Assembly (NCBI RefSeq): GCF_020103725.1
Contig: NZ_JAHXBG010000006.1
Coordinates: forward strand, 186,001 to 250,000
DNA from: Hyalangium gracile
Lineage (GTDB): Bacteria > Myxococcota > Myxococcia > Myxococcales > Myxococcaceae
Direction: 5' to 3'
DNA length: 64,000 bases
Under the pieces are notes generated by a model. That model ran no database searches. It was not told where the DNA came from and saw only the letters and a list, made by a program, of their open reading frames with translations. A program made the position numbers and the translations under genes. Numbering within the stretch: position 1 is the first letter of the stretch; each line of letters starts with the position of its first letter. Shown in pieces: positions 56,274 to 64,000 of the stretch.

Positions 56274-59200
56274 ATGTCCCGACTGCTCGCTCGCGCGATC
56301 TGTGTGCTCGCGCTCCTGTCCCAGGCCTGTGGTGGCGAAGAGGACCCCAAGCCGCCGGAGCCGCCCGTGGTGGACCCCTGCGAGGGGCTGCCGCCGCTGA
56401 CGCTGAAGGCCGAGCCGGCCCGTCAGCGCGTGGCGGGCGCGGTGAACCTCACCGCCACGGGAGGCAGCGGCTTCTACCGCTTCCGCGCGGAGCCGGGTGG
56501 CTCCACCGGAGAGGTGATCGGCCGCCGCTTCATCGCCGGGCCCACGCCCTCCACGGACACCCTGGTGGTGGAGGATCTGCAGTGCTCCGGCTCCGCGCAG
56601 GCCACGGTGCAGGTGCTGGCGGCCTTCGACGTGTCGCCGTCCCGGGCGATGGTGCGCCCTGGCACCAGCTTCCAGGTGGAGACCGCGGGGCTGCTCGGCA
56701 ACGCCGAGTTCACCCTGCCGTCCGGCCCCACGGGCAGCACCATCACGACGAGCGGCGTCTACACCGCGGGGCCCAACCCGGGCACGGACCTGGTGCGGGT
56801 GAGGGATCTCCAGTCCGGGGACGTGGCGGTGCTCGAGTTTCAGGTGAGCGCCAGCGCGAGGCTGCGCGGCAACCCGTCGGTGATGGCGCTGCCGTCTGGC
56901 TCCTCCATCCCGCTGGGCACCACGGGCGGTAGCGACGGGGTGACGTGGACGAAGGTGTCCGGCCCGGGCTCCATCGTGGGCGGCTCCTTCCAGTCCCAGG
57001 CGGGCTCCACGGGCGTGACGGTGCTGGAGGCGACGGACCGCTTCACCAAGGACACGGCGCGCATCTCCATCCGCGTGCTGGACGAGCTGAAGCGCCCCTC
57101 GCTGCCCCACGGGCGGCTGACGGACGTGGCCACCGTCGTCGCCGCCGACTTCGACGGAGACGGCCTGCAGGACGTGGCCGTGGGCCAGCGCGAGAGCGAT
57201 CTCAACCGGCCGCTGGGCGGCGCGGTGTTCATCTTCCAGGGCACCTCCTCGGGGCTCTCGCAGCAGCCGGCGTGGGTGCTGACGGGCCAGACGGACACGG
57301 CGGCCTTCGGCGACATGCTGGCGGCGGGTGACCTGGACAAGGACGGGCGCGCGGAGCTGGCGGTGGGCTCGCCTGGCGCGGACATCACCGGCGCGGACTC
57401 GGGCGCGGTGTACCTGTACCGCTGGGGGGACAGCGGGCCGGAGCTCATGCGGCCGCCGCTCACCGCCGTGGCGCGCGGTGGCGCCTTCAGCACGGGCCTG
57501 GCCATGGCGGACGCGGATGGAGACGGGGACCTGGACCTCATCGTCGGCGCGCCCGCGGGAGACCTGGCGCCCTCGGCCCAGGTGTCCCGCCGCGGCACGG
57601 TGGAGATCTTCTCCGTGACGCCGGGCCAGCCCATCCCGGACCTGCCGGCCATCCGCCTGGGCGGCTCGGACCTGTCGAATGCGGGCGTGCGCATGTCCCG
57701 CAGCAACACGGACCTGGGCCGCGCCATCGTGGCGGCGGACTTCAACGGGGACGGGCTCACGGACATCGCGGCGCTGAGCAAGGTGTCCCGCTACAACGCG
57801 GACGGCACCCTGGCCTCGGCCACGTCCCTGGTGTCGGTGTCGGTGTTCTTCGGCCGCGCCGAGGGGACGCGCTTCCGGGAGATCCCGGACGTGTACGTGC
57901 TGCCCATGAACACGGCGGACGGCAACGAGGGCACCTGGCGCCTGGGCGTGGCTCCGGCCGAGGCCGGCCGGCCCGCGCTGCTCATGACGGTGGCGGACCG
58001 CGCGGACTCGCCGAACCTGAGCTCCAGCGGGGGCAACCCGGCGGCCGCGGATGCGGGTGGGGCGCTCCTCTTCAACCTGAGCGCCTACAAGCCCACGGGT
58101 GAGCCCGCGGACAAGCCCGTCCAGCTGCCGCGCGCCGCGGCCTTCGCCAGCATCTACGGTGAGGCGGCCAACATCTTCGCGGGCCGGAGCTTCGCGGTGG
58201 GCGACGTGGACGGACAGCCGGGCTCGGAGCTGCTGCTCGGCGCGCCGTATGCCTCCGCTCCGCCGAACAACAGCGTGCGTTACGCCGGCCGGGTGCTGGC
58301 CTACCCGCTGGCCTCGCTGACGCAGGGCGCCGCCATCAACAAGCCGCTGGCGGTGATCCACGGGCAGAACAAGTCGGACGTGCTGGGCGTGGGCCTGGCC
58401 TCCTGGAGCGGGCCGGGTGGAGCGGGGCTGGTGGCCTTCTCCGGGCGTGCGTCGTCGGAGGCCGGGGCCTTCACCGGACGGCTGGAGGCCTTCACGCGGG
58501 CGGGCGCGTCGCTCGCCGAGTGGACGCGGAGCGCGCTGGCGGTGCCGGCGAAGCCCGCGGTGGAGCGCTTCGGAGAGACGGTGGCGGCGGCGACGGGCGT
58601 GGGCGGTCGCGCCTTCGCGCTCGTCGGCTCGCCGGGCTACTCGGGGGCTGGGACGCAGGGCGACGGCAATGATCTCAACGTCGGCCGGGCCTTCACCTAC
58701 GACGCGACGCAGGGCACGCCGGCGGCCATGGTGGCCGAGGGCGCCAGCGCGCCGGTGGTGAAGGGGCGCAACGTGGGCACGGACGTGACGTTCACGGACT
58801 TCAACGGCGACGGGCGCCCCGACGCGGTGGTGGGGGCTCCGGGCTTCACGGTGCCGAGCGCCTCGCAGACGGCGGACCTCGCGGTGTACGCCGCGCAGAA
58901 GACGGGGTGCATCGCGACGGGCACCCAGGGCGTGGGCGGCCTGCTGGTGTCGCTGCAGCAGACGGACGGCTCCTTCAAGGATGCCTACCGCCTGTGGGCG
59001 CCGCTGCAGATCCCGGGCTGCACGCCGGAGACGGACGCGCGCTGCCGGCGGGCGCAGATCGGCCGCGGCGTGGTGGGCGGCTTCGACTTCAACGGCGATG
59101 GCCTCAAGGACATCGGCGCGCTGCGCAACAACGGCTTCGAGGTGTTCCTCGGGCGCGCGGCGGATGACAGCTCGCTGACGAAGCTGACGATGGGGTGCGA

Positions 59201-59984
59201 TCCGCTCTACTTCACGGATGGCTCCGGGACGCGGCAGACGTCCGTGCCGACGGCGCTGGGAGACCTGAACGCGGACGGCTGCGAAGAGGTGGCCTGGCGG
59301 TACACGGAGACGAACCGCTCAGGCATCATCATCCTCTTCGGCTACAACCCGGCCGGCGGCCGCTGCGGTGGGCGGACGACGGCTTCGTGGGTGCGGCTGG
59401 CGGCGGACGGCGAGGTGGGCGGGAACTTCCTGGGGCTGGGCGTGGCGATCGCCCGGGCCGGCAGGTTCCTCAACGATGGGAAGGAGCGCCTGGCCGTCAG
59501 CGCGACGAGCGTGCCGTTCGACGACGTGACGCAGCCGGCGGTGCTGCTCTTCGAGACCGCGCAGCTGGTGGCGAAGCGGCCCGCGTCGGGCGAGGCGCTG
59601 GTGGGCGCGGTGGGCACCGGGCTGTCCACGGTGACGCTGGTGCACCGCACGCGCGCGGTGAACTTCGGGCGCGCGCTCGAGGGCGGCCGGGACTTGTCGG
59701 GTGACAACATCCCGGACCTCATCGTGAGCGCGACGGGAGCCTCGGAGGCGTCGGATGGTGGAGGCGCCGTCTACATCTACGCGGGCGGAGCGGAGTCGAA
59801 GGGCAAGCTGACGCCCTGGCTGACGATCGCGGGCGATGTGACGGAGCGCTCCAACTTCGGGCAGGACCTGGCGCTCACGCCGGGTGGGCAGGGCAGCCCT
59901 CCGACGCTCGTCATCGGCGCGCCGACGAGCTATCGCTCGGGCACCCAGAACGGCACGGCGTTCGCGTTGCCGCTCGCGTTCTGA
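56274..59984 (+). CDS. Giant lipoprotein with FG-GAP (integrin-alpha-like) repeats
   Basis: 1236 residues. Lipobox SQAC. Two Ig-like domains (about 40-260) precede a series of FG-GAP/VCBS repeats with the calcium-binding Asp pattern D-x-D-x-DG (VAADFDGDGLQD, AAGDLDKDGRAE, MADADGDGDLD, VAADFNGDGLTD, FTDFNGDGRPD, GFDFNGDGLKD). These should close into one or two seven-bladed propellers on the cell surface. Similar proteins bind ligands or matrix. It ends the five-gene transcript; a hairpin follows. Confidence 0.85.
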   Translation: MSRLLARAICVLALLSQACGGEEDPKPPEPPVVDPCEGLPPLTLKAEPARQRVAGAVNLTATGGSGFYRFRAEPGGSTGEVIGRRFIAGPTPSTDTLVVEDLQCSGSAQATVQVLAAFDVSPSRAMVRPGTSFQVETAGLLGNAEFTLPSGPTGSTITTSGVYTAGPNPGTDLVRVRDLQSGDVAVLEFQVSASARLRGNPSVMALPSGSSIPLGTTGGSDGVTWTKVSGPGSIVGGSFQSQAGSTGVTVLEATDRFTKDTARISIRVLDELKRPSLPHGRLTDVATVVAADFDGDGLQDVAVGQRESDLNRPLGGAVFIFQGTSSGLSQQPAWVLTGQTDTAAFGDMLAAGDLDKDGRAELAVGSPGADITGADSGAVYLYRWGDSGPELMRPPLTAVARGGAFSTGLAMADADGDGDLDLIVGAPAGDLAPSAQVSRRGTVEIFSVTPGQPIPDLPAIRLGGSDLSNAGVRMSRSNTDLGRAIVAADFNGDGLTDIAALSKVSRYNADGTLASATSLVSVSVFFGRAEGTRFREIPDVYVLPMNTADGNEGTWRLGVAPAEAGRPALLMTVADRADSPNLSSSGGNPAAADAGGALLFNLSAYKPTGEPADKPVQLPRAAAFASIYGEAANIFAGRSFAVGDVDGQPGSELLLGAPYASAPPNNSVRYAGRVLAYPLASLTQGAAINKPLAVIHGQNKSDVLGVGLASWSGPGGAGLVAFSGRASSEAGAFTGRLEAFTRAGASLAEWTRSALAVPAKPAVERFGETVAAATGVGGRAFALVGSPGYSGAGTQGDGNDLNVGRAFTYDATQGTPAAMVAEGASAPVVKGRNVGTDVTFTDFNGDGRPDAVVGAPGFTVPSASQTADLAVYAAQKTGCIATGTQGVGGLLVSLQQTDGSFKDAYRLWAPLQIPGCTPETDARCRRAQIGRGVVGGFDFNGDGLKDIGALRNNGFEVFLGRAADDSSLTKLTMGCDPLYFTDGSGTRQTSVPTALGDLNADGCEEVAWRYTETNRSGIIILFGYNPAGGRCGGRTTASWVRLAADGEVGGNFLGLGVAIARAGRFLNDGKERLAVSATSVPFDDVTQPAVLLFETAQLVAKRPASGEALVGAVGTGLSTVTLVHRTRAVNFGRALEGGRDLSGDNIPDLIVSATGASEASDGGGAVYIYAGGAESKGKLTPWLTIAGDVTERSNFGQDLALTPGGQGSPPTLVIGAPTSYRSGTQNGTAFALPLAF

Positions 59985-60011
59985 TGGGCGCGGGGTGCAC
60001 GGTCCCTCACA

Positions 60012-60060
60012 GGCCCCCCGCACGCTCGCCACCCGGAATACCGGGCGGGCCTGCGGGGGT
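60012..60060 (+). terminator. Nested hairpin after the exported cluster
   Basis: CCCCCGCA (60015-60022) pairs with TGCGGGGG (60052-60059), enclosing CCCGG-AATA-CCGGG (60032-60045). It sits 30 bases past the FG-GAP stop and just before DUF488. It lacks a T-tract. Confidence 0.45.
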
Positions 60061-60074
60061 TGAGCAGGGAAGCC

Positions 60075-60449
60075 ATGCCCATCAAGACCAAGCGCTGGTG
60101 CGTTCCCGCGGAGCCGGATGACGGCCTGCGTGTCCTGGTGTGTCGCTACAGGCCGCGGGGGCTCCCCAAGGCGAAGGAGACGTGGAACGTCTGGCTGAAG
60201 GACCTGGGGCCCAGCCCGGAGCTCTTCGACGCCTTCTATGGCAAGGGCCGGATGCCCATCACCCTGGACGAGTACCGCGAGCGCTACACCCGCGAGATGG
60301 AGGCGCAGCGCGACACGATCGCCGAGCTGGCCAGCCGCGTGGACAAGGGCGAGACGGTGACACTGCTCTGCTCGAAGGACTGCATCCTCGAGCAGGCGTG
60401 CCACCGCACCCTGCTGGCCCAGCTCATCGAGGCCGCCCGGCAGCGTTAG
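60075..60449 (+). CDS. DUF488 family protein
   Basis: 124 residues. CRYRPRGLPK and WLKDLGPSPELFDAFYG are typical of the short DUF488 subgroup, and TLLCSKDCILEQACHRTLLAQ matches the family's C-terminal Cys/His motif (LLCxED...CHR). The function is unknown; a nucleic acid or small-molecule enzymatic role has been suggested from the conserved residues. ATG 60075 follows AGGGA by four bases. It is convergent with ligD. Confidence 0.8.
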   Translation: MPIKTKRWCVPAEPDDGLRVLVCRYRPRGLPKAKETWNVWLKDLGPSPELFDAFYGKGRMPITLDEYRERYTREMEAQRDTIAELASRVDKGETVTLLCSKDCILEQACHRTLLAQLIEAARQR

Positions 60450-60470
60450 GCGGGCCTCCACCGGGCAGCG

Positions 60471-63089
60471 TCACGGGAGCTTCTGCTTCAGCTTCATCCC
60501 CTCGGCGAACAGGTCTCCCACCGCGCCCAGGCGCTTGTGCAGCGTCTTCAGGTTGAAGCGAGTCGGGTCGAGGCGCTTCGTCACCTCGCTCCACTTGAGC
60601 GGAGCGGAGAAGGGCGCTCCATCCACGGCGCGCAGCGAGTAGGGTGCCACCACCGTCTTGCCGCGCCCGTTCTGGCCCGCGTCGATGTAGAGCCGGCCGT
60701 AGCGCTTGTTGATGGCGCGCTCGGTGGTGGCGATGTCCCTCAGGTCCGCGGCCAGCGAGTTGGCCACCTCGTTCGAGAACTGGACGACACGCTCGTGGGA
60801 GTACCCGGCGCGCAGGGGGACCATCACATGGATGCCCCGCTTGCCCGACGTCTTGGGGAAGCTCTCCAGCCCGAGCGACTCCAGCTTCTTGCGCATCGCC
60901 GTGGCGACGGTGATGAGGTCCGCCCAGGTGCCCTTGCCGGGATCCAGATCGAACAGCACCCACTCCGGCTGCTCCAGCTTGGGGGCGCGGCTGGACCACA
61001 TGTGGATGGTGAGCGCGGACTGGTTGGCCAGCCACAGGAGCGCGTCCGTGTTCGTCACGTTGACGTGATCGATCTCCCGGTCCACGTGCTTCACGTGGAG
61101 GGTGGGCAGCCAGTCGGGCTTGCCGGACATGTCGTGCTTGAAGAAGCCGGGGGCCTGGATGCCGGCGGGCCACTGCTGCACGGAGATGGGGCGGTGGGCC
61201 AGCACCGGGACGAGCAGCGGAGCCACCTCGCGGTAGTACTCGAACACGTCCTCCTTGGTGTACCCGTCCTTCGGATACACCACGCGGTCTCCGTGGGTGA
61301 GGCGGGCGCGGCCCTCGGTCATCGGCGGCTCCTCCGCTGCCGGGAGCCTCGCCGATCGGGCTGCCTGAGCGGTAGGGGCTCGTCGAGTGCCGGTGGCGCG
61401 GGAAGTCGCTCGCTTCGCCGCCGCGCGCTTCCGGGGGGGCGCGGCCTCCGTCTTCCGGGTCCGTCCACGCGCCGCCGGGGCGCGCTTCGTCCGTGGCAAC
61501 TCGGCCGCCTCCTTCTGCTTCACCGCCTGGCCGCGAACGTGGGTGGCGGGGCGCTCTCGCACCACCTCGTCCGGACGCTTGTCCGTGCGCAGGCCCTGGA
61601 ACACGGGGTGGCGCAGGCGGCCGTCGTTCGTCCACTCGGTGAAGTGGACCTGGGCCACGTACTTGGGCTGCACCCATACGGCGCCCGCGCGCTTCTTCGC
61701 GTCCACCGCGACGGGGGCATCCACGCGGATGCGCTCGAGCAGCTCGCGCAGCTGGCGGCGGACCTTCGTGTCGAAGCCCGTGCCCACCTTGCCCACGTCG
61801 TGGTAGCCGTCCTTGTCCTTCACGCCCACCAGCAGCGCGCCAATCTCGTTTGCGGCCCGCTCGTTCTTGATGGGCAGGAAGCCGATGATGACGACCTCCT
61901 GGCCGGCGATGACCTTCTGCTTCAGCCAGTGACTGGAGCGCGAGCCCACATACGGCGAGCCCTTGCGCTTGGCGATGAGGCCCTCCCAGCCGCGTCGCTG
62001 GGCCTCCTTGAGCGCGCGGTCCAGCGGGAGATCGATCCGCTCGGAGCTCTGCAGCGGGGGCTTCACGCCCGACAGGAGGCTCTCCAGCAGCTCGCGCCGG
62101 GCCTCCAGGGGCTTGTCCCGGAGATCATGTCCATCCAGCCAGAGCAGATCGAAGGCGACGAAGCGCAGCTCTCCACCGCTCTGGTTCTGGAGGAGCTGGA
62201 AGCTGGAGCGGCCCTTCTTGTCCAGGGCGACCACCTCGCCGTCGATGACGGCCTCGGAGACGCGCAGCCGCTTCAGCGCGTCCGCGACGGAGGGGAAGCG
62301 GCCGGACAGATCATTGCCGTTGCGGCTCTTGAAGGAGAGGCCGCTGCCGGAGAGCGCGGCGATGGCGCGGAAGCCGTCGTACTTCACCTCGAAGACGTGG
62401 GTCTCCTCGCTGGCCTCCTCGGGCGTGGAGAGCCGCGCGAGCATGGGCGGCCACACGCGCTGGAGCAGCGTCTCGGCGGGTACGTGGGGGCGCTCGAGCG
62501 CGCTCCTGCGCACGGGGCCACGCGTCTCGCGGCGGCCGGACTTCACGGACTCGGGGCGCTCGGCGGTGACGTCGTAGGAGGGATTCTCGGTGCCATCCAG
62601 CGCCTTGAAGCACAGCCACTGGCTCTTGGTGCCGTTCATCCGCGTGCGGATGAGGTGCCAGCGGCCCTGGAGCTTCTCGCCGTGGAGCTCCACCACCAGG
62701 TGACCCTTCTCGCGCTGTTCATGGGCCTTGCCGGGCGGCACGGTGTCGTAGGTGCCCTCGTCCCAGAGCAGCGAGTCTCCGCCGCCATACTCCTCGTCGG
62801 GGATGCGGCCCTCGAAGCGGGCGTAGGACATCGGGTGGTCCTCGGTCTGCACCGCGAGCCGCTTCGACTTCGGGTCGTAGCTGGGGCCCTTGGGGATGGC
62901 CCAGCTGGCCAGGGCGCCGTCGATCTCCAGCCGCAAGTCATAGTGCAGCCGGGTGGCGTCATGCTTGTGCACGACGAACATGGGCTCCGAGCCGGTGCGC
63001 TCGAGGGGCACGTCGGGAGACGGCTCGGAGGTCTTCTGGAAGTCGCGCTTGGCGCGGTAGGTCTGAAGCGATGGTCGTCGGGTCTTCAC
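60471..63089 (-). CDS. ligD: Multifunctional DNA ligase D (non-homologous end joining)
   Basis: 872 residues in the order phosphoesterase-ligase-polymerase, as in Pseudomonas. The 3'-phosphoesterase (about 10-165) has FVVHKHDATRLHYDLR and YARFEGRIP. The ligase (about 195-510) has nucleophile Lys in KYDGFRA, EGLIAKRKGSPY and WLKQKV. A basic Arg/Ala/Lys linker (about 515-580) leads to the primase-polymerase with the metal DxD in FDLDPGKG. It repairs double-strand breaks together with Ku, which is not encoded here. GTG 63089 is preferred as it starts just before LQTYRAKRDF. Confidence 0.92.
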   Translation of the reverse strand: MKTRRPSLQTYRAKRDFQKTSEPSPDVPLERTGSEPMFVVHKHDATRLHYDLRLEIDGALASWAIPKGPSYDPKSKRLAVQTEDHPMSYARFEGRIPDEEYGGGDSLLWDEGTYDTVPPGKAHEQREKGHLVVELHGEKLQGRWHLIRTRMNGTKSQWLCFKALDGTENPSYDVTAERPESVKSGRRETRGPVRRSALERPHVPAETLLQRVWPPMLARLSTPEEASEETHVFEVKYDGFRAIAALSGSGLSFKSRNGNDLSGRFPSVADALKRLRVSEAVIDGEVVALDKKGRSSFQLLQNQSGGELRFVAFDLLWLDGHDLRDKPLEARRELLESLLSGVKPPLQSSERIDLPLDRALKEAQRRGWEGLIAKRKGSPYVGSRSSHWLKQKVIAGQEVVIIGFLPIKNERAANEIGALLVGVKDKDGYHDVGKVGTGFDTKVRRQLRELLERIRVDAPVAVDAKKRAGAVWVQPKYVAQVHFTEWTNDGRLRHPVFQGLRTDKRPDEVVRERPATHVRGQAVKQKEAAELPRTKRAPAARGRTRKTEAAPPRKRAAAKRATSRATGTRRAPTAQAARSARLPAAEEPPMTEGRARLTHGDRVVYPKDGYTKEDVFEYYREVAPLLVPVLAHRPISVQQWPAGIQAPGFFKHDMSGKPDWLPTLHVKHVDREIDHVNVTNTDALLWLANQSALTIHMWSSRAPKLEQPEWVLFDLDPGKGTWADLITVATAMRKKLESLGLESFPKTSGKRGIHVMVPLRAGYSHERVVQFSNEVANSLAADLRDIATTERAINKRYGRLYIDAGQNGRGKTVVAPYSLRAVDGAPFSAPLKWSEVTKRLDPTRFNLKTLHKRLGAVGDLFAEGMKLKQKLP

Positions 63090-63103
63090 CCACCTAGGGT
63101 GGG
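63089..63103. promoter_or_regulatory. Palindrome at the ligD start
   Basis: CCCACC-TAG-GGTGGG is a perfect inverted repeat touching the proposed GTG start of ligD. It could be an operator or form a hairpin that hides the start codon. Confidence 0.35.
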
Positions 63104-63449
63104 AATGCTCCCGGCTCCGTGCAATTCCTTGATCAGCGAGGGAAAGCGGAGAAGGGAGACACCAGGCGCCCCGGGCCCCCGCCTCACGGCCGAAGGGCAT
63201 GCTGCCAACCGGTCCGACACTGACCCGGGCCTCGGGGCGCTCCACCGTCACCCGCGGGTGCACTCATCCCCTGGAAGGCACGAGCACGCCTCGCGTCGGG
63301 GCGCTCAAGAGCGCCACGCTCCATCAATGCGAAGATAAGGATGGCAAGGCTTCTGGCCAGGGAATCGAAAAGGCTCGCCTGCCTGCCGGGCATGAGGGCG
63401 GCACGGAGGAAGGGGCGGGCGTGCACATCTTGAGCCCACGGAGGAATCG
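63104..63449. other. Divergent intergenic region
   Basis: 346 bases between ligD and the SemiSWEET gene. Short open frames occur on both strands, but none has a ribosome site or coding-like composition. No terminator or known motif seen. Confidence 0.35.
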
Positions 63450-63761
63450 ATGATCGAGGCTCTGGGCTGGTTCAGCTCGTTCGTGCTGGTGCTGACCATC
63501 AGCAGTCAGGTGTACAAGCAGTGGCGTTCCGGGACGAGCGAAGGCGTCTCGAAGTGGCTCTTCGTGGGGCAGATCACCGCCTCCGTGGGCTTCACGATCT
63601 ACAGCATCCAGGTGGGCAACTGGGTGTTCGTGGTGACCAACGCCCTGATGCTGCTGAGCGCCATCATCGGCGGCATCATCGTGATCAGGCACCGGCGCGC
63701 GCGCCGCCGAGGCGCGAGCCGGCCCGTCGAGGCGCGCCCTCAGCGCGCCGTGCACGCCTGA
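63450..63761 (+). CDS. SemiSWEET-type sugar transporter (PQ-loop family)
   Basis: 103 residues with three membrane helices at about 4-20, 36-56 and 60-80, followed by an Arg-rich cytoplasmic tail. SSQVYKQWRSGTSEGVSKW is the variant PQ-loop region (QxxKxxxxxSxxGxS) of bacterial SemiSWEETs. They form dimers that carry sugars such as sucrose or glucose. The tail is longer than usual. GGAGG lies five bases before the ATG. Confidence 0.82.
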   Translation: MIEALGWFSSFVLVLTISSQVYKQWRSGTSEGVSKWLFVGQITASVGFTIYSIQVGNWVFVVTNALMLLSAIIGGIIVIRHRRARRRGASRPVEARPQRAVHA

Positions 63762-63911
63762 GCCAGGCCTCTGCTGAGAACGATGCCGAGCGATCAGGGC
63801 AGGTAGGGCTCCATGGCCGCGACCCCCTGAAGGAAGGTGGTCGCCGCGCTTCTCCTCCTACGTGTCAGCTTCTGTTCCCGCCCTGCCGATTTCGCATAAC
63901 GTGCGTGGGGT
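63762..63911 (+). other. Intergenic region before the last gene
   Basis: 150 bases. A possible -10 box (CATAAC, about 63895-63900) lies just upstream of the final start codon. No other structure seen. Confidence 0.3.
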
Positions 63912-64000
63912 ATGCTCCCTCTTCGGCTCGGCTCTCTCGTTCCTCTCGTTGTTGTCTTTGTTGGCTTCGGTGCCCAGGCCCAGCCGTATGAACGCTGGCG
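63912..64000 (+). CDS. Exported protein (partial, runs off the window end)
   Basis: Only the first 29 codons are visible. They encode a signal peptide with a long hydrophobic core (SLVPLVVVFVGFGAQA) and a probable signal peptidase I site AQA before QPYERW. The mature protein cannot be identified. GGGG lies just before the ATG. Confidence 0.5.
   Translation, partial: MLPLRLGSLVPLVVVFVGFGAQAQPYERW

Noticed and set aside
54651-58361. 1236-codon open frame on the minus strand
   Set aside because: Antisense shadow of the CxxCH and FG-GAP lipoprotein genes.
60537-63338. 933-codon open frame on the plus strand
   Set aside because: Antisense to ligD, whose catalytic motifs are intact; no recognisable domain.

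Overview
The window reads as chromosomal DNA of a high-GC, gene-dense myxobacterium, most likely Cystobacterineae (the Archangium/Cystobacter/Stigmatella/Myxococcus group). Supporting this are a DUF2378 protein (a family I know only from myxobacteria), a CorE-type metal-sensing sigma factor, enhancer-binding proteins with FHA or receiver inputs, a PEGA-domain Ser/Thr kinase, and many lipoproteins with Cys-rich tails. No rRNA, confident tRNA, CRISPR array or insertion sequence was found.

Layout, 0-20 kb. A partial PilZ gene, an M14 carboxypeptidase and a metallo-beta-lactamase-fold hydrolase lie on the minus strand. They are followed by a histidine kinase/NtrC-type regulator pair, a peptidoglycan peptidase, and a phosphate operon (DUF47 plus Pit) preceded by Pho-box-like repeats. 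Next is a seven-gene heavy-metal efflux operon: outer membrane factor, His-rich membrane protein, fusion protein, HME-RND pump, cupredoxin lipoprotein and CorE-like sigma factor, ending beside a frameshifted Cys-rich gene. An Ala-rich protein of unknown function and a trigger-factor-like chaperone without a ribosome-binding domain close this part.

20-44 kb. A minus-strand signalling block holds a PEGA kinase, its partner, a Cys-rich lipoprotein and an FHA-GAF-sigma54 regulator. It is divergent from a GyrB-like protein that has lost its ATPase residues. Then come a coiled-coil gene and a GntR regulator that share an unusual promoter-like element, a copper P-type ATPase, a Rieske oxygenase, a cysteine synthase preceded by a tiny membrane protein gene, the DUF2378 gene, an Lhr helicase with a LexA-box-like site, a subtilase lipoprotein and a second histidine kinase.

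43.6-49.1 kb is an accessory, mosaic region. It has an EamA transporter remnant, a truncated MopE-like gene, a visibly more A/T-rich patch of small lipoproteins with a metallopeptidase fragment, and a compact cassette (PP2C-like protein, zinc-ribbon protein, unknown protein, HAD protein).

49-64 kb. Heme oxygenase and DUF420 genes are convergent. Five tightly packed genes then encode an exported CxxCH protein, a lipoprotein, a Tat-exported DUF1501 protein, a CxxCH lipoprotein and a 1236-residue FG-GAP lipoprotein; this is the best candidate for an undescribed surface system. DUF488, the DNA ligase LigD, a SemiSWEET protein and the start of an exported protein complete the window. Two DNA-repair genes (lhr, ligD) and two metal-resistance loci are its clearest physiological themes.
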